64,000 bases of DNA from Physcocola sp002396385. GTDB lineage: Bacteria; Bacteroidota; Bacteroidia; Bacteroidales; Paludibacteraceae. The number at the start of each line of letters is the position of its first letter. The first letter of the stretch is position 1. Positions 41,474 through 49,483 of this stretch are shown piece after piece. Both the position numbers and the translations under genes were made by a program. Location: contig CAMNDM010000003.1 of assembly GCA_946535435.1 (NCBI GenBank), forward strand, positions 76,988 through 140,987, written 5' to 3'. Below the pieces are notes generated by a model. It was not told the origin of the DNA. It did no database searches and was given only the letters and a program-made list of their open reading frames with translations.

Positions 41474-42277
41474 CTATTCCCTGAAACTGCTGGGTGGTGC
41501 ACCCAAATTTTTCTGTACATAGCGGGTAAAGTAGCTTGTGTTGGCAAAACCGTATTGTTCGGAAAGTTGTTCAATGCTAAGGTTGGTTGTTCGGAGTTGC
41601 CGGGCAATGTCGAGTGCGGTGTAGCGGGTAATCCAATAGATGGCCGCCTGTCCGCTGACCTTCTTGCTCACTTCCGACAAGTATTTAGGCGTGACGAAGA
41701 GTTGTTCGGCAAACCAGCCCACTTCGCGGTGCTGCCGGTATTCGCCGTTTTCCAAAAGTCTTAAGAAATCTTGCATCAGATGCCCATTCTGGCTGCTGAC
41801 CTGCGCATCGCCATACAGCTCGACGTGGAAGTCGAAGAAGTCGATAATCATACATTGCACGGCATTGATCATTGCCTCACGGTGGAAGTGGTGCGTGGCT
41901 ATGGCGAGACGGTGCCGGATGTAGTCGAAATTGAGGGCGCAGACTTGTTGCTGTTCCGGGTTAAGGCGCATTACCGGATTTTCGAACAGGGCGAGGTGAC
42001 CCCGTGTGCCGTAATTGCTCTGTGGTGTGGCCACCTGTGTGAACTCAAACGATACGTAGATGACTTCTACGGCAAAATCGGTGCTTTTCTTTCCTAGTTC
42101 AAACGCTACGTCTTGGTGAGGGACAATCAGACAATCGCCCTTACCGAATAGGAACAGACGGCCGTCCATTGAAAATTCGCACGACCCGCAAGAGCAATAG
42201 GCGTGGGTGATGTAGCCGTTGTGTTGCATTTCTGACACTTGGCCGAGGTTGTCCGATATGATGATTTCGTTCTTCAT
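41474..42277 (-). CDS. AraC-family transcriptional regulator
   Basis: 267 residues from ATG at 42277. An N-terminal cupin-like sensor domain (~1-150; CSCGSCEFSMDGRLFLFGKGDCLIVPHQD) precedes the AraC DNA-binding domain (~165-267; HREVGWFAEQLFVTPKYLSEVSKKVSGQAAIYWI and LSIEQLSEQYGFANTSYFTRYVQKNLGAPPSSFRE). It is the likely activator of the aldo/keto reductase - cupin - flavodoxin cluster that follows 102 bp downstream. A TATCTTTG promoter box lies only about 10 bp before the start codon, so the mRNA may have almost no leader. Confidence 0.9.
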   Translation of the reverse strand: MKNEIIISDNLGQVSEMQHNGYITHAYCSCGSCEFSMDGRLFLFGKGDCLIVPHQDVAFELGKKSTDFAVEVIYVSFEFTQVATPQSNYGTRGHLALFENPVMRLNPEQQQVCALNFDYIRHRLAIATHHFHREAMINAVQCMIIDFFDFHVELYGDAQVSSQNGHLMQDFLRLLENGEYRQHREVGWFAEQLFVTPKYLSEVSKKVSGQAAIYWITRYTALDIARQLRTTNLSIEQLSEQYGFANTSYFTRYVQKNLGAPPSSFRE

Positions 42278-42286
42278 GGCTATTTG

Positions 42287-42294
42287 CAAAGATA
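42287..42294 (-). promoter_or_regulatory. -7 promoter element of the AraC gene
   Basis: CAAAGATA reads TATCTTTG on the minus strand, about 10 bp upstream of the chosen ATG at 42277. Confidence 0.5.
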
Positions 42295-42384
42295 ACTTTT
42301 TTCTTTAATATTCTTAACTTGTGTCTTGGCTGATAGGCAGTGGAAAATATATAACTGAAGGGTAACTAATTTTTCTCTCTAAAT

Positions 42385-42579
42385 GTGGAGATCGTAAAGT
42401 ACTCTTTGCCGTCAAGACCATCTGTCGAATCTGAAAACACTAAAATTGTTCTTATCGGTTACTTTAAGAATGATGGTCATTTGTCATGGATTCATCGCTA
42501 TGAATCTTACAACATTAGGCATTATGGTCAGTTCGCAAACTATATTCCCAAGAATGCAGATTATCTCTTTTTTTACTAA
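42385..42579 (+). pseudogene. possible C-terminal remnant of an unknown gene
   Basis: The frame reads VEIVKYSLPSRPSVESENTK, then KIVLIGYFKNDGHLSWIHRY and on to IPKNADYLFFY, with plausible protein composition. It has no ATG (only GTG at 42385) and no promoter box, and it ends inside the left edge of the 197-bp repeat. It may be the tail of a gene cut by rearrangement. A short real gene with a GTG start cannot be excluded. Confidence 0.3.
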
Positions 42580-42767
42580 CTCTTTTTTTTCTGCTTTTTT
42601 AATTATCTTTTTGGCTATAAGTGTGTTTTTCTTTATTTAGATAAGGATAGATGAGAAGAATTAGTTGAAAAGATATGTTAATTTTATTGTACAACATAAA
42701 ATGGAGGGTAAAACGGGCGAAATGAAATAAATTTATGATTGGGATTGTGATAGCCTGTCAATGCGGG
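42571..42767. repeat. ~197-bp direct repeat, left copy, beside ATPase C
   Basis: About 197 bp that align with 44663-44860 at roughly 90% identity (differences are scattered; two small indels). It contains the word ATAAGTGTGTTTTTC, the phrase GATAAGGATAGA-GAGAAGAATTAG and an inverted repeat based on ATTTTAT(T)GTACAACATAAAAT. Its right end at 42767 is exactly where the Nudix remnant begins. Confidence 0.8.
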
Positions 42768-42887
42768 CTGCTTACCGATTTGAACGAGACGTCACGTCCA
42801 ACTCCGAAAAGGGAGGCCAAGCTGTACAAGTTCAATGCTGAAAGTTACGGTCGCCTGAAAGACAAGGGGTTCCGCATCGAGTTCTGA
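42765..42887 (+). pseudogene. C-terminal remnant of a Nudix-type regulator gene
   Basis: The 39-codon frame reads LLTDLNETSRPTPKREAKLY and then KFNAESYGRLKDKGFRIEF before a TGA stop at 42885-42887. It matches the last 39 residues of the intact regulator at 37978-38670 at most positions (LLTDLNESARSTPKRMAKLY in that protein). There is no start or Nudix domain upstream; the repeat begins instead. A gene paralogue was truncated here, leaving its 3' end. Confidence 0.85.
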
Positions 42888-42910
42888 ACAGCCGCCATAA
42901 TTTTGTTGCT

Positions 42911-44245
42911 TCACAAAAATGGAGTGAAGTAAATAGGAATGCACTGTACCATTCCGTTCTTGTCGTAGTCTTTTGTGTATAATAAGATACGGTCGCCCAC
43001 ACGTGATGAGTATTTCTCGCAAAATTTGTCTAGTGATTTGTGCGATTTGTATCCAGAAGACTTTACTTCTATTGGTGTGAGTTTATTGCCTCGTGAAAGC
43101 AGAAAGTCTATTTCGTAATTGTGTTTACCATTGTCTGTAGGAAATGTGTAGTAGAACAATTTGTTGTCAGTAGCACAGAGCATTTGTGCGACAAGATTCT
43201 CGAAAATGTATCCCAAATTCGTTTCGAGTTTGTCACTAAGGAGTTTTTCGTATATGATGTTGTCTGTGTATTCTTTATCCCAAAAACAGAGTGTGACGAA
43301 TAAGCCTGTGTCTGCCATGAATACTTTATATGCGTCAAGCGATTTGTGTAGGTTTAATCCCACATTTGGATCTGTGCAATGATATGATATATTGATGGTT
43401 TTGCTTTCACACATTTCAGAAATAATGACGTCGGTTCTTTCTGAACGACGGCTTTCGGTGCTTGCAGAAATCATATAGCGTGAGGCATTGTTGCTTAATT
43501 GCGCAGGTATGTTCTTGAAAATCAGAGAAGCTTTCCCCGATGGGTCTATTTTGTTGAAATCAGTGTCATAGAGTTTGAGAATTTCACGCTTTACGAAATC
43601 AACTTGTTGTAGATTGTTGTATTCAAGGTAGGCGTTTACGGCTTGCGGCATACCTCCAACAAGCATGTATAAGCGCAGGTCTCTCATTAAACTCCGGTGT
43701 AGGGCTTCTCCTAACGGACGTTTTTTTTCAAATAACTGTCGCAATTGTGTGGGAGTTGATTCATTACCTAGTGCCCAATAAAACTCTTCAATATCCATAG
43801 GATGGAGTGTCATTCTTAATTCCTCGCTTGGAATAACAATGTGTTGAGTGTTTTTGCGTATCGATATTAGTGAGCCAGTCTCTATATAGTCGTAGCGCCC
43901 ATCTTTTACTAAATGCTTGATGGCTTGCCTTGCTTTCGGCTCCATTTGAACTTCGTCGAATACTATAACGGATTGGCGATTAATTAATTGTACTTTGAAT
44001 ATGCTTTGAAGTCTTAAAAAAAAGAAATCTAAATCGTTTAGGTCGTTGAATAACTCGCTTATTTGTGGTGATGATTTTGAAAAATCGATAAGGATATATG
44101 TTTTGTATTCTTTTTTAGCGAATTGTTCTACCAAAGTTGATTTTCCGACTCGTCTTGCCCCTTCGATAAGCAGGGCGTATTTGCCTTTCCATTGCTCCTT
44201 CCATCGCAGCATTTTTGAATATAATTTTCGTTTGAAGTTTGTCAT
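42911..44245 (-). CDS. DUF4143 / AAA ATPase (COG1373), ATPase C
   Basis: 444 residues. Walker A is GARRVGKST (~29-37), Walker B is VIVFDEVQ (~93-100), and EEFYWALGN and GGMPQAVNAYLEY are family landmarks. The C-terminal DUF4143 nuclease-fold part has the intact motif YEIDFLLSRGNKLTPIEVKSS (E-D...E-x-K) near the end, so this member retains all PD-(D/E)XK residues. Role unknown. It stands alone between two direct repeats, with a three-copy 33-bp array about 50 bp upstream of the start. Longer than ATPases A and B and distinct in sequence from both. Confidence 0.92.
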   Translation of the reverse strand: MTNFKRKLYSKMLRWKEQWKGKYALLIEGARRVGKSTLVEQFAKKEYKTYILIDFSKSSPQISELFNDLNDLDFFFLRLQSIFKVQLINRQSVIVFDEVQMEPKARQAIKHLVKDGRYDYIETGSLISIRKNTQHIVIPSEELRMTLHPMDIEEFYWALGNESTPTQLRQLFEKKRPLGEALHRSLMRDLRLYMLVGGMPQAVNAYLEYNNLQQVDFVKREILKLYDTDFNKIDPSGKASLIFKNIPAQLSNNASRYMISASTESRRSERTDVIISEMCESKTINISYHCTDPNVGLNLHKSLDAYKVFMADTGLFVTLCFWDKEYTDNIIYEKLLSDKLETNLGYIFENLVAQMLCATDNKLFYYTFPTDNGKHNYEIDFLLSRGNKLTPIEVKSSGYKSHKSLDKFCEKYSSRVGDRILLYTKDYDKNGMVQCIPIYFTPFL

Positions 44246-44290
44246 GTATGTTTTCTTGTTGTAACTACTTGCTTCTTAGTGTAAAATTAT

Positions 44291-44388
44291 GTAAAAGTGC
44301 AGTTTTCTCAAAATGTTTTGGTATAAAAAGTGCAGTTTTCTCAAAATGTTTTGGTATAAAAAGTGCAGTTTTCTCAAAATGTTTTGGC
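44291..44388 (-). repeat. array 4: 33-bp tandem repeat upstream of ATPase C
   Basis: GTGCAGTTTT begins at 44297, 44330 and 44363, giving three nearly perfect copies with an exact 33-bp period. Each unit has AAAAGTGCAGTTTT, a CAAAA-TG-TTTTG dyad and GGTAT. The AAAAGTG word is shared with array 2 and with the leader of ATPase A. The array begins about 45 bp upstream of the start codon. Confidence 0.85.
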
Positions 44389-44662
44389 TTTTTCTGTACC
44401 AGTTCAAAAATACCCGGTTGGAAAAGGAAGGGTTATTGTGTGGTGTTTATTAATCTATATCAATGATTTTAATCCATATTTTTTTATTCTATCATGTTGT
44501 TTTATAGTATGGTTTGCCTAAAAATGAAGAGAAATGGATTAAAATCGGTCTGATTTTATGTTGTGCAATATAAAATGGGAACTCTGCAACCTGGTCGATT
44601 CTGTAAACTGAGTTTATGTAAGGTCTACTAATGTTAATTTTTATTAGTGGCTGTTGCTCCTT
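44389..44662. other. A+T-rich spacer between array 4 and the right direct repeat
   Basis: About 270 bp. ATTTTATGTTGTGCAATATAAAAT near 44553 resembles the palindrome inside both direct repeats. No gene is supported. Confidence 0.4.
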
Positions 44663-44860
44663 TTTTACTAACTCTTTTCTTTCTGCTTTTCTAATTATCT
44701 TTTTGGTTATAAGTGTGTTTTTCTCTTTTAGATAAGGATAGAGGAGAAGAATTAGTTGAAAAATATGTTAATTTTATGTTGTATAACATAAAATGGGGGG
44801 GTAAAACGGGCGAAATGAAATAAATTTACGATTGGGGTTGTGATAGCCTGTCAATGCGGG
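44663..44860. repeat. ~198-bp direct repeat, right copy, beside ATPase C
   Basis: Direct repeat of 42571-42767 in the same orientation. It contains the perfect palindrome ATTTTATGTTGTATAACATAAAAT-like core (about 44773-44795) and a run of seven G residues. It ends 60 bp before the InlB-repeat gene, whose promoter could therefore lie near it. Confidence 0.8.
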
Positions 44861-44920
44861 TTCTTACAGTCTATTGCTCTAATTCCTTTTTAGAACCCGT
44901 CTCAAATAAACTGTTAAAGT

Positions 44921-47701
44921 ATGAAAAGATTTTACCTTTTATTAACTATGTTGTGCTCTTTCGCTTCTTGCGTATTTGGGGCAAATGAAAAAGTATCAAT
45001 AAGACCTTACAATCAGAATTTCGCATGGGATACAAACCTGCTTGAAAATTTGGAAGGAGAAGGTATAGAATTGAAAACTAGCAATGGCCATGTTGTTAGA
45101 AAAGGTAACAAATTCGGATTGGTTCGTGATATGGACAATGATTCCAGTTCGGTTGCCACGATGCAGATTGTTCTTTTAAAGGATTCAATCAATAACACTA
45201 CAATGGATTTTGCTTATGCTGATGTATATGCATATGCAGAAGAGTCTCTCAAAGATAAAAGTGTAACTCATAAACAAGGATACCTTTGGGAGAATTATTA
45301 TTGTTGTGGTTATATGGGATCTTTCCAACAAAAAAAATACCCTTTAAATGTAGGTAAATTAGAAAAATTTCAAAAAGAGGGAAGTTCGTATTATACCTTT
45401 TATTTTCAAAATGAATCAAAATCAGACACTTTATGGATAAATGACTTGACTTTTAAAATGTTGGTTGGAGAAACGTATGAATTTGCACTAGAAAGTGTTT
45501 ATTCTGCGGATACGACAATGGGGACAGTTAGCTTCATCCCGGGGTCGTATTATGTGGGCGAAAAAGTGAATGTCAGTGTAAAACCGAAAACTGGATATTA
45601 TTTTGACAAGTGGACAGGCTCACAAGTTAGTAGTTCTCAATATGAAGGTTTTTATATGTCGGAAAATCCTAAAACACCTGCATGTGCAAACTTCAAAGCT
45701 TATAAGGGAAATGTTGTGGTAAAGAGTGGAGATTCTAATTCTATTTCTGTCTACGGTACTGGGTATTATAAAGATAGTACGGTTCTTAAGGTTTATAAGG
45801 GAATGAAGTGTTTTGATGTTAGATGGAGTGATGGTTATATTGGAGATTCAAGACCTTGGAGTAAAGAAGGGAATGATACCTTGTATGTGTATATGAACAA
45901 TGATAGATTGAAGCCTCATACATTTGTGCCGAATGATTCTGTTATGGGAAGTGTAAGGGGCTACGCTGGAGGTAGATCGGTGAAAAAGTTGTTCAAACCG
46001 GAATTTGTAAAAGATTCTGTTCTCTATTTAACAGCAGACCGAAAACCTGGTTACCTCTTCTCTCATTGGGAAAACGGATTGACGGATTCTACGAGAACCA
46101 TTTATTTAAATTCTTTGGACTGTGATAGCTCTTATGAATTTGTCGCATATTTTGAGAAGATTGATAATCCAGAATCAATTAATGTTGTAGTTGTCTCTGC
46201 TGATACGACTATGGGTGTTGTGAGTGGTGGTGGCACATATTTGTATGGACAAGATATTTTGAAACAGGCATTCCCTAAATTTGGTTGTAAACTAGAAAAA
46301 TGGGTGTCTTTGAAAGATAAATCATTGGATGTCGCAACAGGAAATGACACCATAGTCGCTTATTTCGTGAGAAAAAAGAGTTATGTAAGTTTAGGTGGAT
46401 CTTACTGTGAGATAGATAGCGGATATGTTGATTCTATTACGGTATCGAATATGTTCAATGTGTTGAATATGAGAACGGGAATAGAAGACTCCTCAAGATG
46501 GTCGAGCATTTATGACGTCACGTATGGTGATACGTTAATACTTACTGCAAAGGAAACTGATAGCTTGTTTTTCGTGCGTTGGGAGGATGGTAACACCGAT
46601 AATCCTAGAACTGTTGTGTGTAACAAAGACTCTTATCACTTTGCTGCCGTATATTCGAAAGATTACCTTGTCGCAGACTCTTTCTTTGTAGATGTTCTTT
46701 CTAATAATGATACGTTGGGAACTGTCGCTGGTAAGGGTTGGTATAAGGAAGGTGAAAACGTCGTAATAGAAGCAATTGCAAAAGACAATGCTGTATTTGA
46801 AAAGTGGAGTGACGGTGTTGTCTATAGTAAACGTGTTCTTAATTGTTATGGGGATACTTCATTAACAGCATTCTTTGGTAAGATAGGAGGACGGACTGAC
46901 AATTTGGTTGATGACGATGAATGGAAGATGGATAGTGTTGGATTAGGACATTTAAGTGCTTATCTGGTCGTTGATTTGACCAAACTTCCTTACAATAAAG
47001 AACAAAAGAAATTCCTTACCCTCCAGGCTTCTGTAGAAATAATCCAAAGTGAAGGTTGCAATGCCTTTATAGAATGTTATGCGGATGCTGATTTAAAAAA
47101 ATGTGTGGGGAAAATTGTGCTGAAAGCAAAAGGTAGTTTATTTGCGGGACTTTTCGATAATAATGATGTTCCAAGTCCTTCGATGAAACCTGTTTTGTCT
47201 GAATTTTTTAGTGAAAGTTGTGTGTTGCCTGAGAATACTAGTTATTTGAAGGTTGTTTTGGATGATGAAAATGCAGAATCTTATGTTGATATAAAGGACC
47301 ATTTTATGAATATAGAGGTTGCTCTGTCTCGAAAGTCTTTCGATATGGTTCTATCTTCTTCTAACGACAATTATGGTAGTACGTTTGGAGATGGCGAGTA
47401 TTTAGGTGGTGATATTGCTATTGTTAAAGCAGTGCCGGCTCCGGGTTATACCTTTGTGTGTTGGAGTGATAATATAACAACTCCTGAAAGAGAATTCATG
47501 ATGAATGAAAGTGTTTCGTTGACCGCCATTTTTGATGAAGCTACTAGTGTGGATAATGTTTCGTCTTTGATAGATCCATTAGTAGATGTTTATTCTATAG
47601 AAGGATATCTTATCAAAAGAAAAGTGAAACTTTCTGATGTACAGAGACAATTAGAAAAGGGTTTTTATATTATAAATTCAAAAAAGATCAGAATTCAGTA
47701 G
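44921..47701 (+). CDS. large secreted protein with InlB-type B-repeats and sorting tail
   Basis: 926 residues with signal peptide (MKRFYLLLTMLCSFASCVFG). At least five units of the divergent InlB B-repeat can be read, each ending in a W-x-D/G motif: MGTVSFIPGSYYVGEKVNVSV...FDKWTG, VLYLTADRKPGYLFSHWENG, MGVVSGGGTYLYGQDILK...LEKWVS, LGTVAGKGWYKEGENVVIEA...FEKWSDG and FGDGEYLGGDIAIVKA...FVCWSDN. A non-repeat domain lies around 640-800. The end VYSIEGYLIKRKVKLSDVQR...GFYIINSKK is a type IX-like sorting tail. It is A+T-rich, like the ATPase C patch. Probably a surface adhesin. Confidence 0.82.
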   Translation: MKRFYLLLTMLCSFASCVFGANEKVSIRPYNQNFAWDTNLLENLEGEGIELKTSNGHVVRKGNKFGLVRDMDNDSSSVATMQIVLLKDSINNTTMDFAYADVYAYAEESLKDKSVTHKQGYLWENYYCCGYMGSFQQKKYPLNVGKLEKFQKEGSSYYTFYFQNESKSDTLWINDLTFKMLVGETYEFALESVYSADTTMGTVSFIPGSYYVGEKVNVSVKPKTGYYFDKWTGSQVSSSQYEGFYMSENPKTPACANFKAYKGNVVVKSGDSNSISVYGTGYYKDSTVLKVYKGMKCFDVRWSDGYIGDSRPWSKEGNDTLYVYMNNDRLKPHTFVPNDSVMGSVRGYAGGRSVKKLFKPEFVKDSVLYLTADRKPGYLFSHWENGLTDSTRTIYLNSLDCDSSYEFVAYFEKIDNPESINVVVVSADTTMGVVSGGGTYLYGQDILKQAFPKFGCKLEKWVSLKDKSLDVATGNDTIVAYFVRKKSYVSLGGSYCEIDSGYVDSITVSNMFNVLNMRTGIEDSSRWSSIYDVTYGDTLILTAKETDSLFFVRWEDGNTDNPRTVVCNKDSYHFAAVYSKDYLVADSFFVDVLSNNDTLGTVAGKGWYKEGENVVIEAIAKDNAVFEKWSDGVVYSKRVLNCYGDTSLTAFFGKIGGRTDNLVDDDEWKMDSVGLGHLSAYLVVDLTKLPYNKEQKKFLTLQASVEIIQSEGCNAFIECYADADLKKCVGKIVLKAKGSLFAGLFDNNDVPSPSMKPVLSEFFSESCVLPENTSYLKVVLDDENAESYVDIKDHFMNIEVALSRKSFDMVLSSSNDNYGSTFGDGEYLGGDIAIVKAVPAPGYTFVCWSDNITTPEREFMMNESVSLTAIFDEATSVDNVSSLIDPLVDVYSIEGYLIKRKVKLSDVQRQLEKGFYIINSKKIRIQ

Positions 47702-47720
47702 TGTCTTAAATAGAAAAAGG

Positions 47721-47759
47721 AACAAACGAACTTCGGTTAAAAACCGAGGTTCGTTTGTT
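47721..47759 (+). terminator. terminator after the InlB-repeat gene
   Basis: AACAAACGAACTTCGGTT and AACCGAGGTTCGTTTGTT pair with one mismatch around a short loop, followed by GTTTATG. Confidence 0.8.
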
Positions 47760-47840
47760 GTTTATGTATGGACTTGTTTGTTGTTTTTGTTCAACTCCCC
47801 AAATTATCTTACCTTTACCATATGTAAAGATTGATGGTAT

Positions 47841-48074
47841 ATGAAACTTTTTGTTGGAAATCTCGACTATTCTGTCCAGGAGGCAGAGTTGTGTGAATTG
47901 TTCTCGCTGCATGGCGCTCCCGATTCGGTAAAGATTGTTGTTGACCGCAAGACGGGCAAACCAAAGGGCTTTGCTTTTGTCGAGTTCGAGAACGATGTGC
48001 ATGCCGTTAAGTCTATACAAGACTTGAACGGACGCGAGTTGTGTGGACGAAACATCACTGTAAAGGAAGCATAA
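47841..48074 (+). CDS. small RNA-recognition-motif (RRM) protein
   Basis: 77 residues, a complete RRM: RNP2 KLFVGNLDYS at the start and RNP1 GKPKGFAFVEF at ~46-56. Single-RRM proteins are common in Bacteroidetes and cyanobacteria and act as RNA-binding regulators or chaperones. It precedes an ABM monooxygenase gene by 16 bp in the same direction, so a two-gene transcript is likely. Its G+C content is back to the core level. Confidence 0.92.
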   Translation: MKLFVGNLDYSVQEAELCELFSLHGAPDSVKIVVDRKTGKPKGFAFVEFENDVHAVKSIQDLNGRELCGRNITVKEA

Positions 48075-48090
48075 TATAGGAGAACGCAAT

Positions 48091-48375
48091 ATGTTAAGTA
48101 TGATAGTTTATTACCATTGTAAGGATGGTAAATTGCTCGATTTCCTTACAGCAGTAGGGAATGCTCATATAGCCAAACGCTGCCAAGGCGAACCCGGTAA
48201 TGTTCAGTACGAATATTTCCTGCCATTAGACAAGCCTGACACGGTCTTACTACTTGAAAAGTGGGAGACAGAAGAGGCGCAGAGGGCACATCTGGACACA
48301 GAAAACTTCAAGCTGTTAAGTGAGATTAAGGCTCAATTTGTCGAGTCTACCAAAATAGAACGCTATGTAGTGTGA
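48091..48375 (+). CDS. ABM-family quinol monooxygenase-like protein
   Basis: 94 residues matching antibiotic-biosynthesis-monooxygenase domains: SMIVYYHCKDGKLLDFLTAVGNAHIAKRCQGEPGNVQYEYF, VLLLEKWETEEAQRAHL and a final FVESTKIERYVV. Such ferredoxin-like folds are quinol or antibiotic monooxygenases in some bacteria, without bound metal. Co-transcribed with the RRM protein. Confidence 0.9.
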   Translation: MLSMIVYYHCKDGKLLDFLTAVGNAHIAKRCQGEPGNVQYEYFLPLDKPDTVLLLEKWETEEAQRAHLDTENFKLLSEIKAQFVESTKIERYVV

Positions 48376-48420
48376 GGTGATTGGAAAGTAGCCTGCAAGT
48401 GCTTGTTTTGAAAGAAAAAG

Positions 48421-48454
48421 AAAGCGTCTGGAACTTGAGTCCCAGACGCTTTTT
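48421..48454. terminator. bidirectional terminator
   Basis: AAAGCGTCTGG and CCAGACGCTTT pair around an 11-nt loop, with A-rich DNA to the left and T residues to the right. It lies between the convergent ABM and GGGtGRT genes and can serve both. Confidence 0.85.
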
Positions 48455-48479
48455 ATAATAGCGTTACTGCTAAATCAGA

Positions 48480-49475
48480 TTACATAGCCTGAGCTACTGC
48501 AACAGCTACTGCAACCGAAGCACCAACCATTGGGTTGTTACCCATGCCGAGGAAGCCCATCATTTCTACGTGTGCAGGAACTGATGAAGAACCAGCGAAC
48601 TGGGCGTCAGAGTGCATACGGCCCATAGTGTCGGTCATACCGTAACTTGCAGGACCTGCTGCCATGTTGTCTGGGTGAAGGGTACGGCCAGTTCCACCAC
48701 CAGATGCAACTGAGAAGTACTTCTTGCCCTGCTCAATACATTCCTTCTTGTAAGTACCAGCTACTGGGTGCTGGAAACGGGTAGGGTTGGTTGAGTTACC
48801 GGTGATTGATACATCAACACCTTCCATGTGCATGATTGCTACACCTTCGCGAACATCGTCAGCGCCATAGCAGCGAACGCCACCACGAACACCGTCGGAA
48901 TACTTGGTCTCTGAAAGGATGTTCACCTTGCCAGTGTAGTAGTCGAACTGGGTCTGTACATAAGTAAAGCCGTTGATACGAGAGATGATCTTAGCGGCGT
49001 CCTTACCCAAACCGTTAAGGATGACGCGGAGCGGCTTTTTACGTACCTTGTTTGCCATTTCGGCAATCTTAATTGCGCCTTCTGCGGCAGCGTATGACTC
49101 GTGACCAGCCAAGAATGCGAAACATTCAGTCTCTTCGCGGAGAAGACGGGCTGCCAAGTTACCGTGGCCGAGACCTACCTTACGGTCGTCTGCAACAGAA
49201 CCAGGGATACAGAAAGCCTGCAAACCTTCACCGATAGCCTCAGCTGCCTCAGCAGCAGACTTAACGCCCTTCTTGATGGCGATAGCTGCACCTACAACAT
49301 AAGCCCACTTTGCATTTTCGAAGCAGATCTTCTGGGTGTCTTCACACATCTTGTAAGGATCGAGACCCTTAGCTGCGCAAATTTCCTTTGCCTCTTCAAT
49401 GCTCTTGATACCATATTTGTTGAGAGCTGCATTGATCTGATCAATACGACGCTCGTAGCTTTCGAATAGTGCCAT
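48480..49475 (-). CDS. GGGtGRT protein (Fe-S scaffold partner, unknown function)
   Basis: 331 residues. The signature SGGGTGRTLHPDNMAAGP (~257-274) gives the family its name. The rest includes AKWAYVVGAAIAIKKG and GLGHGNLAARLLREETECFAFLAGHESYAAAEG, and a C-terminal low-complexity Ala/Val tail (VGASVAVAVAVAQAM). The family is found next to NifU-like proteins in anaerobes, but its biochemistry is not established. The codons are those of a highly expressed gene. It begins 8 bp after the scaffold gene, so the two are translated from one message. Confidence 0.88.
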   Translation of the reverse strand: MALFESYERRIDQINAALNKYGIKSIEEAKEICAAKGLDPYKMCEDTQKICFENAKWAYVVGAAIAIKKGVKSAAEAAEAIGEGLQAFCIPGSVADDRKVGLGHGNLAARLLREETECFAFLAGHESYAAAEGAIKIAEMANKVRKKPLRVILNGLGKDAAKIISRINGFTYVQTQFDYYTGKVNILSETKYSDGVRGGVRCYGADDVREGVAIMHMEGVDVSITGNSTNPTRFQHPVAGTYKKECIEQGKKYFSVASGGGTGRTLHPDNMAAGPASYGMTDTMGRMHSDAQFAGSSSVPAHVEMMGFLGMGNNPMVGASVAVAVAVAQAM

Positions 49476-49483
49476 GTTGTGTA

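Noticed and set aside
44239..44466. Open frame with a repeated peptide SAVFSKCFGIK
   Set aside because: It is a translation of the 33-bp array; the period is a multiple of three, so the frame stays open by chance.
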